From contig NZ_JANFLT010000006.1 in NCBI RefSeq assembly GCF_024385505.1, positions 310,001 to 374,000 of the forward strand: a stretch of DNA of 64,000 nt. The letters run 5' to 3'. Position 1 is the first letter of the stretch. Each line of letters begins with the position of its first letter. The notes under the pieces are model-generated. The model was not told the DNA's origin and did not search any database. It saw only the letters and a program-made list of their open reading frames with translations. The translations under genes and the position numbers were made by a program. The stretch is from Arthrobacter zhaoxinii (GTDB taxonomy: Bacteria; Actinomycetota; Actinomycetes; Actinomycetales; Micrococcaceae). Below, one piece after another: positions 8,413-17,067 of the stretch.

Positions 8413-10227
8413 TCAGTCGTGGATCCGCACAGCTGCTTCGCGCAGGTACTGCTCCACCCGGCTGTACGCATCCTGCGTCAGGGCCTTCCACAGGTTCATG
8501 CTCAGTACCGGGTCCTTTTCGGCCAGCTCGTCGATGGAATCCGCTGTCAGCACCTTGACCTTCACTGGCCCCGACGCCTTGACGGTGGTTTCCTGGCGCT
8601 TGTCCTCGCCCATCGCCATTTCGCCGAACGTCATGCCCGGACCCAGGGTGGCGAGTTTGACCCTGCTGCCGTCCGGGCCGGGCATGGAGGTGGTGATGTG
8701 CCCGGACACGATGAAGAAGACACCACCGAACCGCTGGCCCACGCGCCGGACCACGTCGCCGTCGTCGTACGTGCGCTCCTCCATCATCTGCTGGAGCAGC
8801 TGTGCTTCTTCGGGGTCCAGGGGGCTGAGTGCGGGGGAATCCGCAGGGTCGATGGTGTCCGGCAGGACCAGCTCGGTGCCGTGGCCTTCCAGCATTCTGT
8901 TCTCGCACCACTCGATTGCCGCCGACCGCATGGTGAAGGACGCCGTCTCCCGGCCCAGCTCCTGCAGGGCCTCGGTGACCGACCCATCGATGTCCACCAG
9001 CGCCAGCTCACGCCCGCTTTGGCGGAGCATGTCCTCGGCCTCGGCAATCAGCCGGATGGCGACGTCGGACACCTCGTCGACGCTGCGCAGATCGGCGACT
9101 ACGAGTTCGACGTCGTCGGGCAGGTCGGTCAATGCCCGCACCATGGATTCAGCGCCGGCGAAAAGCAGGTCGCCGTTGAGCTCGATGATCTGCGCGCGGT
9201 GGCCGTGCTCGGCGAGGATCTCCGCGGCCTCGTCCGTCCGGCGGATGCCGGAGGGGGTCGAGGTGATGTCGTAGATGGCGCGGATGGCGGAACGGCCGGT
9301 GCGTGCAGCCCGGACGAAGTGCAGCCCGAGATCGTGCGAAAGCCGCTGGCTGACCGCAACTCCGCGGACACTGTTGCCATGCCCGTCCAGTGGCGGGGAG
9401 TAGACGGCCAGGCCTACCTGGCCGGGCAGGACGGCGAGGATGCCGCCGGCCACTCCGGACTTGGCCGGCATGCCGACGCTGCTGATCCACGATCCAGCAT
9501 CGTCGTACATGCCGCAGGTGGTCATCACCGACAGGACGCGTTCCACCGAAGCGAGGTCCAGGACCTCGTCGCCGGAGAGCGGGTGGCGGCCGCTGTTGGC
9601 CAGGGTCGCGGCCATCAGGGCGAGGTCCCGCGCGTTGACCATGACCGAGCACTGCCGGAAGTAGTCCTTGATGATGGGGGCCGGATCGGATTCGATGATG
9701 CCGAAGGAACGCAGCAGGTAGCCCAGGGCGGTGTTGCGGTGGCCGGACCGCAGCTCGGAGGTGTAGATGCGCTGGCTGACGTCGAGGTCGCGTCCGGCGA
9801 AGGCGGAGTAGGTATCCAGGATGCGCTTGAAGCGGGACCGGCCGCCGGATCCCTTCACCAGGGAGGTGGCGGTCAGGGCGCCGGCGTTGATCATGGCGTT
9901 GGCGGGCCGGCCGGTCCCTTCGGCCAGGGAGATTTCGTTGAAGGAATCGCCGGACGGTTCCACGTCCACCTTCTCGTCCACGGCCTCCATGCCCAGGTCG
10001 GCGAGGGCCAACGCATAGGTGAAGGGTTTGGAGATGGACTGGATGCTGAACTCCTCGCGCGTATCGCCCACCTCATAGACAAAGCCGTCAGCTGTGGCCA
10101 GTGCTATGCCGAAGCAGTCGGGGTTGACGTTGGCCATGGCCGGAATGGCGCTGTACGGTTTGCCGTCTTTCAAACCGGCTATCTCGGCGTGGATCCTGCG
10201 CAGGTAGTTCTCGATCGGGGAGTCCAT
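8413..10227 (-). CDS. glsA: Glutaminase fused to STAS and cyclic-nucleotide-binding domains
   Basis: A 604-residue, three-domain cytosolic protein. Residues 1 to about 310 are a complete glutaminase (glutamine to glutamate and ammonia) with the serine-hydrolase motif SISK at 64-67, NAMINAGAL, SGHRNTALGYLL and GMPAKSGVAGGI. Residues about 330-430 are a STAS-like domain (LLFAGAESMVRAL, VELVVADLRSVDEVSD, LALVDIDGSV). The last 130 residues form a cNMP-binding fold (YDDGDVVRRVGQRFGGVFFIVSGHI, GMTFGEMAMGEDKRQETTVKA; each cited in part). Known glutaminases are often about 310 residues, so the added domains suggest allosteric control. The gene is alone and convergent with cspA. Confidence 0.9.
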   Translation of the reverse strand: MDSPIENYLRRIHAEIAGLKDGKPYSAIPAMANVNPDCFGIALATADGFVYEVGDTREEFSIQSISKPFTYALALADLGMEAVDEKVDVEPSGDSFNEISLAEGTGRPANAMINAGALTATSLVKGSGGRSRFKRILDTYSAFAGRDLDVSQRIYTSELRSGHRNTALGYLLRSFGIIESDPAPIIKDYFRQCSVMVNARDLALMAATLANSGRHPLSGDEVLDLASVERVLSVMTTCGMYDDAGSWISSVGMPAKSGVAGGILAVLPGQVGLAVYSPPLDGHGNSVRGVAVSQRLSHDLGLHFVRAARTGRSAIRAIYDITSTPSGIRRTDEAAEILAEHGHRAQIIELNGDLLFAGAESMVRALTDLPDDVELVVADLRSVDEVSDVAIRLIAEAEDMLRQSGRELALVDIDGSVTEALQELGRETASFTMRSAAIEWCENRMLEGHGTELVLPDTIDPADSPALSPLDPEEAQLLQQMMEERTYDDGDVVRRVGQRFGGVFFIVSGHITTSMPGPDGSRVKLATLGPGMTFGEMAMGEDKRQETTVKASGPVKVKVLTADSIDELAEKDPVLSMNLWKALTQDAYSRVEQYLREAAVRIHD

Positions 10228-10254
10228 ACTTCAAGCCTAGGGGCTGGCGGAGGG

Positions 10255-10283
10255 GTGACTCTACACGAGGGTCGCGGTATACT
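10255..10283 (+). promoter_or_regulatory. Promoter of the second cold-shock gene
   Basis: GTGACT (10255-10260) and TATACT (10278-10283) are separated by 17 bases, giving a good vegetative-type promoter. Transcription would start near 10290, about 145 bases before the ATG. Confidence 0.7.
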
Positions 10284-10289
10284 TTTTCT

Positions 10290-10434
10290 TGTTGCAGTGT
10301 TGTGCAATTTGTACGTTCAAGCGGCGAAACCCAGATCTAGGGCCAGCCGCTTTTTCTGTATTTTGCACGGAAGGCACGGCAGCGTGAAACTCCCCGAAGG
10401 TCGGGGCAGGTTTCGTTCAGAAGGATGATTAAAA
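10290..10434 (+). promoter_or_regulatory. Structured 5' leader of the second cold-shock gene
   Basis: This long leader is conserved with that of the first copy. The stem AGCGGC (10320-10325) / GCCGCT (10346-10351) is followed by TTTTT, resembling an attenuator. In the first leader the equivalent stem contains T-G and G-T pairs where this one has C-G and G-C, so pairing is kept despite base changes. A second hairpin, CCCCGA/TCGGGG (10392-10406), lies before the AAGGA ribosome site (10421-10425). Confidence 0.65.
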
Positions 10435-10638
10435 ATGGCAACAGGTACCGTGAAATGGTTCAACGCTGAAAAGGGCTTCGGCTTCATCGAGCCCGATGAT
10501 GGCAGCGCTGATGTTTTCGCCCACTACTCCGCTATCAACTCCAGTGGCTACCGGTCTCTCGAAGAGAACCAGAAGGTCACGTTCGACACCGAGCAGGGCC
10601 CCAAGGGTCCGCAGGCGGTAAACATCCAGGCTGTCTAA
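10435..10638 (+). CDS. cspA: Cold-shock protein, second copy
   Basis: A 67-residue cold-shock domain protein with the same RNP motifs ([15 protein letters not shown]) as the copy at 7867; 60 of 67 residues are identical. It is an RNA/ssDNA-binding chaperone of the cytosol. It has its own promoter, leader and terminator. The two copies flank the glutaminase gene, which suggests a local duplication after which the leaders were kept under selection. Confidence 0.95.
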   Translation: MATGTVKWFNAEKGFGFIEPDDGSADVFAHYSAINSSGYRSLEENQKVTFDTEQGPKGPQAVNIQAV

Positions 10639-10679
10639 TAAGACATTAGGTCCGTTTCACGGGCCGGCTTGAATCAGGG

Positions 10680-10714
10680 GCAGGACGGGATTAATTCCCG
10701 TCCTGCTTTTGTTT
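10680..10714 (+). terminator. Terminator of the second cold-shock gene
   Basis: An 11-bp perfect stem (10680-10690 with 10696-10706) is followed by TTTTGTTTT. It overlaps the last codons of the convergent GntR gene. Confidence 0.88.
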
Positions 10715-11491
10715 TGCCTGCTCATTTAAAGCGCTGTCTTCCGGACCGGAGCGGTGAAGAGCGTCTTCCAACAGCTCCAAATCAATGCGGGCATGCATGC
10801 GACCAAGATCACCCGCTTCAGCGGGCCGCCCGCCGATGATGGCGGACACCAGCTTCTCATGATCGAGCAGGGCACGCTGCTCCATTTGGCACATCCCTTC
10901 GGCATCTCCCCAGGGGTGCCGGGGCGCCGATATGCTGACCCGCGCCTCGAGATCCAGCAGCAGCGTGGAGAGCGTCAGGTTGTGCGCCGCGGCGCAGATG
11001 GCGAGGTGGAGCTGTTCGTCAGCCTGCTGCGACTCCAGTCCCGAGGCTGCGCGGCGGAAGGCCTCAAGGCTTTGTTCCAGCAGGGCTGAGTCGGATGCTG
11101 TGCGGTTCTCTGCGGCCGCCCGGCACACGGCACCCTGCAGGTGGGCTATGGCCTCGGAAGTGTCCTTCAATACTTCCCAGCGGCTACCTAATACCCGGTG
11201 GACCGCCGGACGGGAGGTGGAGACCGCGGAGGCCGGCAGCTCATTCACGAAAGACCCGCCGCCCCGGCCCCGCTGGGTCCGCAGCAGGCCCTGCCCGACT
11301 AGACGGCTAATTGCGGCACGGACGGTCATCCGTCCCACCTGCAACGACGCCGCCAGATCCCGTTCGGAGGGAAGCCTGGAACCCGGCAGATACTCACCAA
11401 CCGCTATCGCCGTGACGAGGCGGTCTGCTATGTCGTCAACACGCGTCGAGGTTTCAAGCGGGGTGTCCAGGCCGCCGACGCTGCCGCTCAT
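10691..11491 (-). CDS. GntR/FadR-family transcriptional regulator
   Basis: A 266-residue repressor. The winged helix-turn-helix is at about residues 17-85 (VDDIADRLVTAIAVGEYLPG, LPSERDLAASLQVGRMTVRAAI, with GGGSFV in the wing). An FCD effector domain follows, with ADEQLHLAICAAAHN, LDHEKLVSAIIGGR and MHARIDLELLEDAL carrying its ligand positions. It is divergent from the APC permease and acetamidase genes and probably controls them; the effector may be an amino acid or amide. Its stop codon lies inside the cold-shock terminator, so the two convergent units overlap. Confidence 0.87.
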   Translation of the reverse strand: MSGSVGGLDTPLETSTRVDDIADRLVTAIAVGEYLPGSRLPSERDLAASLQVGRMTVRAAISRLVGQGLLRTQRGRGGGSFVNELPASAVSTSRPAVHRVLGSRWEVLKDTSEAIAHLQGAVCRAAAENRTASDSALLEQSLEAFRRAASGLESQQADEQLHLAICAAAHNLTLSTLLLDLEARVSISAPRHPWGDAEGMCQMEQRALLDHEKLVSAIIGGRPAEAGDLGRMHARIDLELLEDALHRSGPEDSALNEQAKQKQDGN

Positions 11492-11555
11492 GGTCCTCCT
11501 CCTGATTCCGCCGCATCACTGTCCCCGGAAGCGGAGCGAATTCGGCACGCACGTA

Positions 11556-11566
11556 ACAAACATTGT
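11556..11566. promoter_or_regulatory. Possible operator in the GntR / permease intergenic region
   Basis: The short inverted repeat ACAA-N3-TTGT sits between the divergent regulator and permease, in an AT-rich patch unlike its surroundings. It is a candidate operator for the adjacent GntR protein, by position only. Confidence 0.3.
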
Positions 11567-11694
11567 AATGACGTTATTGGTCTTGTTTCGATACCTTTCC
11601 TCGGCCATGATGGCTCTCGCCGGGATCGGCACGTGCCGTCTCGGTGAGTGCCCCGGCAGAAGTGGCCACCTCCCCTGAACGAAAGTGCAAAGCC

Positions 11695-13119
11695 ATGAAC
11701 CGATCCGCCGGCTCCGCAGAGCGGGACGCCCAGCAGGAGCTGGAATCCCTAGGCTATAAACAGGAACTACGACGTTCGGTCTCGACGGCCGATCTGCTGA
11801 TTTACGGCTTGATCTTTATGCTGCCCATCGCACCCTGGGCCATCTTCGGTACGGTTTACAACGCCTCCGAGGGCATGGTGCCGCTGGTGTACCTCATCGG
11901 GCTGATCGCGATGATCTTCACCGCCCTGGCATATGGGCAAATGGCCAAGTCCATCCCGCTGGCCGGATCGGTGTTCTCGTACGTCGGGCGCGGCATCCAC
12001 CCCAATGCAGGGTTTTTCGCCGGCTGGGCCATCCTGCTGGATTACCTGCTGGTACCCACGCTGCTCTACGTGTTCGCTGCCGAGTCCATGGTGGGTATTT
12101 TCCCGGGGACGCCGCGCTGGCTGTGGGCCCTCATCTTTGTAGCCATCAATACGGTCATCAATCTGTCCGGGGTCAGCTCGATCAAGATCATGAACCGTGT
12201 GTTCCTTGCCGTGGAGCTGGCCTTCATCGTGATCTTCGTTGTCATCGCCGTCACGGCATTGAACAACGGCACGGTTCCGGGCGCGGAACTGACCATGGAA
12301 CCCCTTTGGGATCCGGAGAAGGTGTCCGGCCCGCTCATCGCTGCGGCGTTGTCCATCGCCGTCCTGAGTTTCCTCGGGTTCGACGGTATCTCCACCATGA
12401 GCGAGGAATCCACCGGCGGCCGCAGCTCCGCAGGCAAAGCCATGGTGGGCGCCCTGATCATTGTCGCTTCCTGCTTCATCCTGCAGACCTGGCTGGCCAG
12501 CGCCCTGGCAGGCGGCCGGGACTCCTTCAGCGACGACGAGGTGGGCAATGCCTTCTTCACCGTGGTGGAGGCAGCCTCCAGCAGCGGCTGGGCGACGGCT
12601 TTCTTCGCCGTCAACGTAGTGGCCGTCGGTATTGCCAACGCCATGGCGGCCCAGGCCGCCACTTCCCGCCTGCTTTACTCGATGAGCCGGGACCGGCAGC
12701 TGCCGGCCTTCCTCAACCGGATCAACGGACGCCGGGTGCCGCAAAACGCCATCCTGCTGGTGTCCGGCATCTCGGCCGTTCTGGTCCTGTTCTTTGTGGG
12801 CCAGATCGACCTCATTTCATCCCTGGTGAATTTCGGTGCGCTGTTCGGATTCATGCTGCTGCACCTCTCCGTTATCGGGCTTTACGTTGTGCGCCGGAAG
12901 TCCCGGAACTACCTCCTTCATCTGGCCGTTCCGATAACCGGATTCCTGATCATCGGCTACGTCCTGTTCAACGCCAACACGGAGGCGAAGGTGGGCGGCC
13001 TCGCGTGGCTTGCCATCGGAGCCTGCGTCTTCCTTTACTACCGCGCCACCGGGCGCAAGACCGAACTGTCCGCGGAGGACGCCGCCCCGGCTGACCTCGC
13101 AGACGAGCGAAAGGCATAG
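11695..13119 (+). CDS. APC-family amino-acid permease
   Basis: A 474-residue membrane transporter of the amino acid-polyamine-organocation superfamily with about 12 hydrophobic helices. The first helix reads LIYGLIFMLPIAPWAIFGTV. GFDGISTMSEESTGG matches the conserved helix 6 loop of the family, and RDRQLPAFLNRIN that after helix 8. The ATG at 11695 is preceded by GAAAG at 9 bases. It overlaps nothing but is only 4 bases from the acetamidase, so the two form an operon: import of an amino acid or amide followed by deamidation is likely. Confidence 0.87.
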   Translation: MNRSAGSAERDAQQELESLGYKQELRRSVSTADLLIYGLIFMLPIAPWAIFGTVYNASEGMVPLVYLIGLIAMIFTALAYGQMAKSIPLAGSVFSYVGRGIHPNAGFFAGWAILLDYLLVPTLLYVFAAESMVGIFPGTPRWLWALIFVAINTVINLSGVSSIKIMNRVFLAVELAFIVIFVVIAVTALNNGTVPGAELTMEPLWDPEKVSGPLIAAALSIAVLSFLGFDGISTMSEESTGGRSSAGKAMVGALIIVASCFILQTWLASALAGGRDSFSDDEVGNAFFTVVEAASSSGWATAFFAVNVVAVGIANAMAAQAATSRLLYSMSRDRQLPAFLNRINGRRVPQNAILLVSGISAVLVLFFVGQIDLISSLVNFGALFGFMLLHLSVIGLYVVRRKSRNYLLHLAVPITGFLIIGYVLFNANTEAKVGGLAWLAIGACVFLYYRATGRKTELSAEDAAPADLADERKA

Positions 13120-13123
13120 CACG

Positions 13124-14044
13124 ATGGATCATTTTCTGGACAAGAGCTACGGCAGGTTCGGTTTCTCGGCGGACGAAACCCCGGCGTTGAAAATAGCCCC
13201 GGGGACGGGGGAGACCATCGGTTTCGAAACCAGTGACGAGGTCTACGCGCAGCTCCACGAGTTCCGCGACATGGACAAACTTACGGTGGGCATCAACCCG
13301 GTCACCGGTCCGGTCTATGTTGAAGGTGCCCAGCCGGGTGATGCCCTGGCAGTCACTATCCACGAGATCCGGCTCAAGGACCGCGGGTGGTCGGTCAGCC
13401 TTCCCGGATCCGGAGCGCTCCAGCATGTGATGGGCGAGGACATGTTCACCCGCCGCATCCCCATCGACGAAGCGGGCGTCCACGTCACGGACCGGCACAC
13501 CTTCGCTCCGCAGCCGATGATCGGCTGCATCGGCACAGCTCCGGCTGCGGGCAGCAATTCGACAATCATGCCGTCCACGCCGCAGGGAGGAAACATGGAT
13601 CTCATCCAATGCCGGCCGGGATCCACGGTCTACCTTCCGGTCATGGTGGAAGGCGCGTACCTGTCAATCGGCGACATTCACGCCATCATGGCCGAAGGTG
13701 AATCCTCTTTCGTCGCTATCGAGGCTGAAGGCACTGCGGTGGTCAGTGTGGACGTCGTGAAGGGCATGACCCTACGGGCGCCCCGCGTCGAGACAGCAGA
13801 CGAATGGATCTTCGTCGGCCTTGGGGATCCCGTGCAGGAGAGCATCACCCGCGGGTACGAGGACATGTTCGATTTCCTGGTGACAGGCCACGGCTGGAAC
13901 CGCGGGGACGCGTATGCGGTGATGAGCGCCGTCGGGCATTCACAGCTCGGAGGTCCCACCGGCTCCGCCGAACCGGACCCGCTGCACCCCTTCAACGCAG
14001 TGGGGGCCGTGACCGTTCACCGCCTGCCCAAGACGGTGCTCTAG
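13124..14044 (+). CDS. Acetamidase/formamidase family hydrolase
   Basis: A 306-residue enzyme of the FmdA/AmdA family, which releases ammonia from short amides. Motifs include TVGINPVTGPVYVEGAQPGD, LPGSGAL, the conserved PMIGCIGTAPA, STPQGGNMDL, and GAYLSIGDIHAIMAEGE with the His/Glu positions used for metal binding in the family. The length is typical of the short formamidase-like group. It is translationally coupled to the permease upstream (4-base gap, GAAAGG ribosome site). Confidence 0.88.
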   Translation: MDHFLDKSYGRFGFSADETPALKIAPGTGETIGFETSDEVYAQLHEFRDMDKLTVGINPVTGPVYVEGAQPGDALAVTIHEIRLKDRGWSVSLPGSGALQHVMGEDMFTRRIPIDEAGVHVTDRHTFAPQPMIGCIGTAPAAGSNSTIMPSTPQGGNMDLIQCRPGSTVYLPVMVEGAYLSIGDIHAIMAEGESSFVAIEAEGTAVVSVDVVKGMTLRAPRVETADEWIFVGLGDPVQESITRGYEDMFDFLVTGHGWNRGDAYAVMSAVGHSQLGGPTGSAEPDPLHPFNAVGAVTVHRLPKTVL

Positions 14045-14063
14045 AGCCACCCGAAGGTAACCC

Positions 14064-14113
14064 TGGGGTGGGGTGACATGCCGCACAATAGAGCGGTATC
14101 GTGCCCCACCCCA
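14064..14113 (+). promoter_or_regulatory. Promoter flanked by an inverted repeat, upstream of the Nramp-like gene
   Basis: A perfect 10-base inverted repeat TGGGGTGGGG / CCCCACCCCA occupies 14064-14073 and 14104-14113. Between the arms lie GTGACA (14073-14078) and TATCGT (14097-14102) with an 18-base spacer, a plausible promoter. A repressor dimer bound to both arms would cover both promoter elements. A long-range hairpin is the alternative reading. Confidence 0.5.
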
Positions 14114-14129
14114 AGGTAAGGAACTAAGC

Positions 14130-15428
14130 ATGGCTGCTGACACCCCTCCCAAGAGACCCCTGAACCACGCGGACGCAGTGGATGACGACGGCGGCAGCCC
14201 CGCCAAATGGAAGATCGTCGGCCCCGGGCTGGTGGTGGCCGCCACCGGCGTCGGCGCTGCGGACATGGTGGCAACATTGGTGGCCGGATCCCGCTACGGA
14301 TACGCGCTGCTCTGGGCCGTGATCCTAGGCGTGGTCCTGAAGATCATCCTGGTGGAAGGAGCCGGCCGCTTCACCCTGGCCACCGGGCTGACCATTTTCG
14401 AAGGATGGCGTTCCCTCGGGAAATGGACCACCTGGTATTTCGGCCCCTACATCATGATCTGGGGCTTCATCTACGGGGCCACCGCCATGTCCTCCGCCGC
14501 CCTGCCGCTGGCCGCCGTCTTCCCGGTCCTCCCGCTGACGGCGTGGGCGGTCCTGATGGGCTTGGCCGGTTTTGTGATGGTCTGGTTCGGCAGGTATGCC
14601 ACCTTCGAGAAAATCACCGCCGTGCTGGTTGGCCTGATGTTCGTCACAGTGGTGGGGCTGGCCGTGATTGCCGTGCCGAACATTCCGGCAATGTTCGCCG
14701 GCCTCATCCCCATGATCCCCGAGGGCGGAGTCTTCTACACGCTGGCACTGGCCGGCGGCGTCGGCGGCACCATCACCCTCGCCGCGTACGGGTACTGGCT
14801 GCGTGAAAAGGGCTGGTACACGCCCAAGTGGATGCGGGTCATGCGCATCGATAACTCCATGGCCTATGTCATGACCGGCATCTTCGTGGTGGCAATGCTC
14901 ATTGTCGGCGCCGAAGTGGTCCGCGCGGCAGGAGTATCCATCTCCAGCGGCGATGCCGGGCTGCTGGATCTCTACGACGTGTTGAAAGCCGAATACGGCG
15001 ACGTGGTCGGCACCGGGTTCCTGATCGGATTCTGGGCTGCATCGTTCTCCTCGATCATCGGGGTGTGGAACGGCGTCTCGTTGATGTTCGCCGACTTCTG
15101 GGGGAACATCCGCGGCAAGGAATCCGGCCATCCGGACACCCGCATCGGCGGCAAGTACTTCCGCTTCTACGTCCTCTGGCTGACCTTCCCTCCGATGATC
15201 CTCTTCCAGCTGGGACAGCCCATCGGCCTCATCCTCGCCTACGGCGTACTGGGGTCGCTGTTTATGCCTTTCCTCGCGGTCACCCTGCTTGGGCTCCTCA
15301 ACGGCCGCCGCATTCCCAAGCAATGGGCTAACAAGCTCCATACCAACCTTGCCCTCGGTTTCACCGCACTGCTGTTCATTGCACTCGGCATCCAGCAGTT
15401 GTGGGACAACATCGCCAAGGTGCTCTAG
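14130..15428 (+). CDS. Divergent Nramp-family transporter
   Basis: A 432-residue membrane protein with about 11 helices that aligns with the Nramp metal carriers: GPGLVVAATGVGAADMVATL is helix 1 and GGVFYTLALAGGVGGTITLA is helix 6. In metal-transporting Nramps these helices carry DPGN and MPH; here both motifs are missing (GAAD and GGT in their place). The substrate is therefore uncertain, and it should not be assumed to be Mn2+. The start is the ATG at 14130 with AAGGA 7 bases upstream; the open frame upstream crosses the inverted-repeat promoter and is rejected. Confidence 0.8.
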   Translation: MAADTPPKRPLNHADAVDDDGGSPAKWKIVGPGLVVAATGVGAADMVATLVAGSRYGYALLWAVILGVVLKIILVEGAGRFTLATGLTIFEGWRSLGKWTTWYFGPYIMIWGFIYGATAMSSAALPLAAVFPVLPLTAWAVLMGLAGFVMVWFGRYATFEKITAVLVGLMFVTVVGLAVIAVPNIPAMFAGLIPMIPEGGVFYTLALAGGVGGTITLAAYGYWLREKGWYTPKWMRVMRIDNSMAYVMTGIFVVAMLIVGAEVVRAAGVSISSGDAGLLDLYDVLKAEYGDVVGTGFLIGFWAASFSSIIGVWNGVSLMFADFWGNIRGKESGHPDTRIGGKYFRFYVLWLTFPPMILFQLGQPIGLILAYGVLGSLFMPFLAVTLLGLLNGRRIPKQWANKLHTNLALGFTALLFIALGIQQLWDNIAKVL

Positions 15429-15463
15429 CGGTACGGAATAACCCGGCGCACCTCCCGCCGACA

Positions 15464-15492
15464 AGCCCGCCGCCAGCCGTTGGCGGCGGGCT
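15464..15492 (+). terminator. Terminator of the Nramp-like gene
   Basis: A perfect 12-bp GC-rich stem (15464-15475 with 15481-15492) with a 5-base loop, followed by AGTTTAG. Confidence 0.8.
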
Positions 15493-15613
15493 AGTTTAGC
15501 GCAGCAGACGACCTTCCACGAGGGGTAAAACAGAGTCAAAGAAAAGTGCTTACGGGCCATCTACGCAGCGATTCCGCTCAGCTACGCTAATGGTGGCGAG
15601 AGAAGGTTGCAGG

Positions 15614-17038
15614 ATGGAAACCAGCGCAACGGGTGGCCAGGACAGGCTCATTGCAGGCCGATACCGACTCATCGAACCAATTGGACGCGGCGGCATGGCC
15701 ACCGTCTACCGGGGACAGGATGAAGCGCTCGGCCGCGACATTGCGGTGAAGGTCTTCCGAGCCAGTGCCGTGGCTCCGGATGACATCGGGCGGCAGGAAA
15801 ACGAGATGCGCCTCCTCGCATCGCTGTCACATCCGGGCCTGGTCACCTTGTTCGACGCGGGCAAGGATGACGCAGCTCCAGGGGACAGCGACGGAGACGG
15901 CGGCGCACGGACCTATCTGGTGATGGAACTGGTGGACGGCCCGGATCTGCGCAAGCGCCTGCGCGGGGGCGGGGTGCTGCCTACGGACGTCCCCTTCATC
16001 GGTGCCGAACTGGCGGCGGCCCTCGCGTACATCCACGACAGGGGAGTGGTCCACCGGGACATCAAGCCGGCAAACATTCTGCTGCCGCCGATGGCTGCGG
16101 GGACGTCGCCGCGGGCCAAGCTGACGGATTTCGGCATTGCCCGGATCCTGGACGGCGCCCGGATCACTGCCGCCGGTGCCACCCTGGGCACCGCCAATTA
16201 CCTCAGCCCGGAGCAGGCAGCCGGTCTTGGGGCGGAGGCAGCAAGCGACATCTACTCACTCGGGTTGGTGCTGCTCGAATCCGTGACAGGCAGGGTTGAG
16301 TTCAACGGCAGCGCAATCGAGGCAGCCGTCGCCCGGCTCAGCCGGGACCCCGAGATCCCTGCCTCCCTGGAGCACCACTGGAGCGGACTGCTCGCGGCCA
16401 TGACCAGCCGGGATCCCGACGTCAGGCCGACGGCCGCTGAAGTCTCCGCGACCCTGCTGGACTACCGCTGGGCCGAAGGGACTACGCAGCCTGGACTGGT
16501 CCCGCAGCTGTCGGCCTCAGGTCCGGGCGGTCCCACCGACCAGGGAGGGACGGCCGAGCAGCCCGGCCCTGCCGAACCGGCCTGGGATGCCTGGAACGGA
16601 CCGGCAACGGCCGAAGCGGACGGGGCCCCGGCGCGGATCGACGGCGTTGCAGGGGAGGCCGGAGCCGGCCCCGCTAAAGGCACCGGGCCGGCAACCGGTG
16701 ACGGCCAGGTCCTGGGGTGGCACCCCTCTGCTCCGCTGCCCTCGGTTTCCCCGCCGACGGACCTGCCTGCTCTATCCGGGCCGCTCACGCCACCGCCGAC
16801 CGTCCCGCCAACAGTGGGGACAACGGCGGCGCCGGGGCCGACGCCGCGGGTGCAGGTGCTCGCCGGGCCGAGACAGTCCGCTGCCGGGCGCGCCCTGCTG
16901 GCCGTGCTGGTGATGGCCGTGCTGACAGCGGCGGTGGTCCTGATGCTGGGACGCGTGGGGGCCTTGCCGGATGGAGGGGTTATTCCGGGGGAGAACGAGC
17001 AGAACCTGGAACGGCTGCAGGACAACGTTGGCCCGTAG
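15614..17038 (+). CDS. Membrane-anchored Ser/Thr protein kinase
   Basis: A 474-residue PknB-type kinase. Gly loop GRGGMATVY starts at 24, catalytic Lys 46 is in IAVKVF, HRDIKPAN has catalytic Asp 149, and DFG is at 172-174. GTANYLSPEQA and SDIYSLGLVLLE follow. Residues about 280-425 are a Pro/Gly/Ala-rich linker, 427-445 a single membrane helix, and the 29-residue exterior tail lacks PASTA repeats. The substrate is unknown. ATG 15614 is chosen because AGAAGG lies 7 bases upstream. Confidence 0.9.
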   Translation: METSATGGQDRLIAGRYRLIEPIGRGGMATVYRGQDEALGRDIAVKVFRASAVAPDDIGRQENEMRLLASLSHPGLVTLFDAGKDDAAPGDSDGDGGARTYLVMELVDGPDLRKRLRGGGVLPTDVPFIGAELAAALAYIHDRGVVHRDIKPANILLPPMAAGTSPRAKLTDFGIARILDGARITAAGATLGTANYLSPEQAAGLGAEAASDIYSLGLVLLESVTGRVEFNGSAIEAAVARLSRDPEIPASLEHHWSGLLAAMTSRDPDVRPTAAEVSATLLDYRWAEGTTQPGLVPQLSASGPGGPTDQGGTAEQPGPAEPAWDAWNGPATAEADGAPARIDGVAGEAGAGPAKGTGPATGDGQVLGWHPSAPLPSVSPPTDLPALSGPLTPPPTVPPTVGTTAAPGPTPRVQVLAGPRQSAAGRALLAVLVMAVLTAAVVLMLGRVGALPDGGVIPGENEQNLERLQDNVGP

Positions 17039-17067
17039 CGGCATCCCCGGCGCGGGATACTGGAGTC

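Noticed and set aside
14325-15560. 411-codon open frame antisense to the Nramp-like gene
   Set aside because: Shadow of a membrane protein; composition dominated by Gly, His, Asp and Gln.
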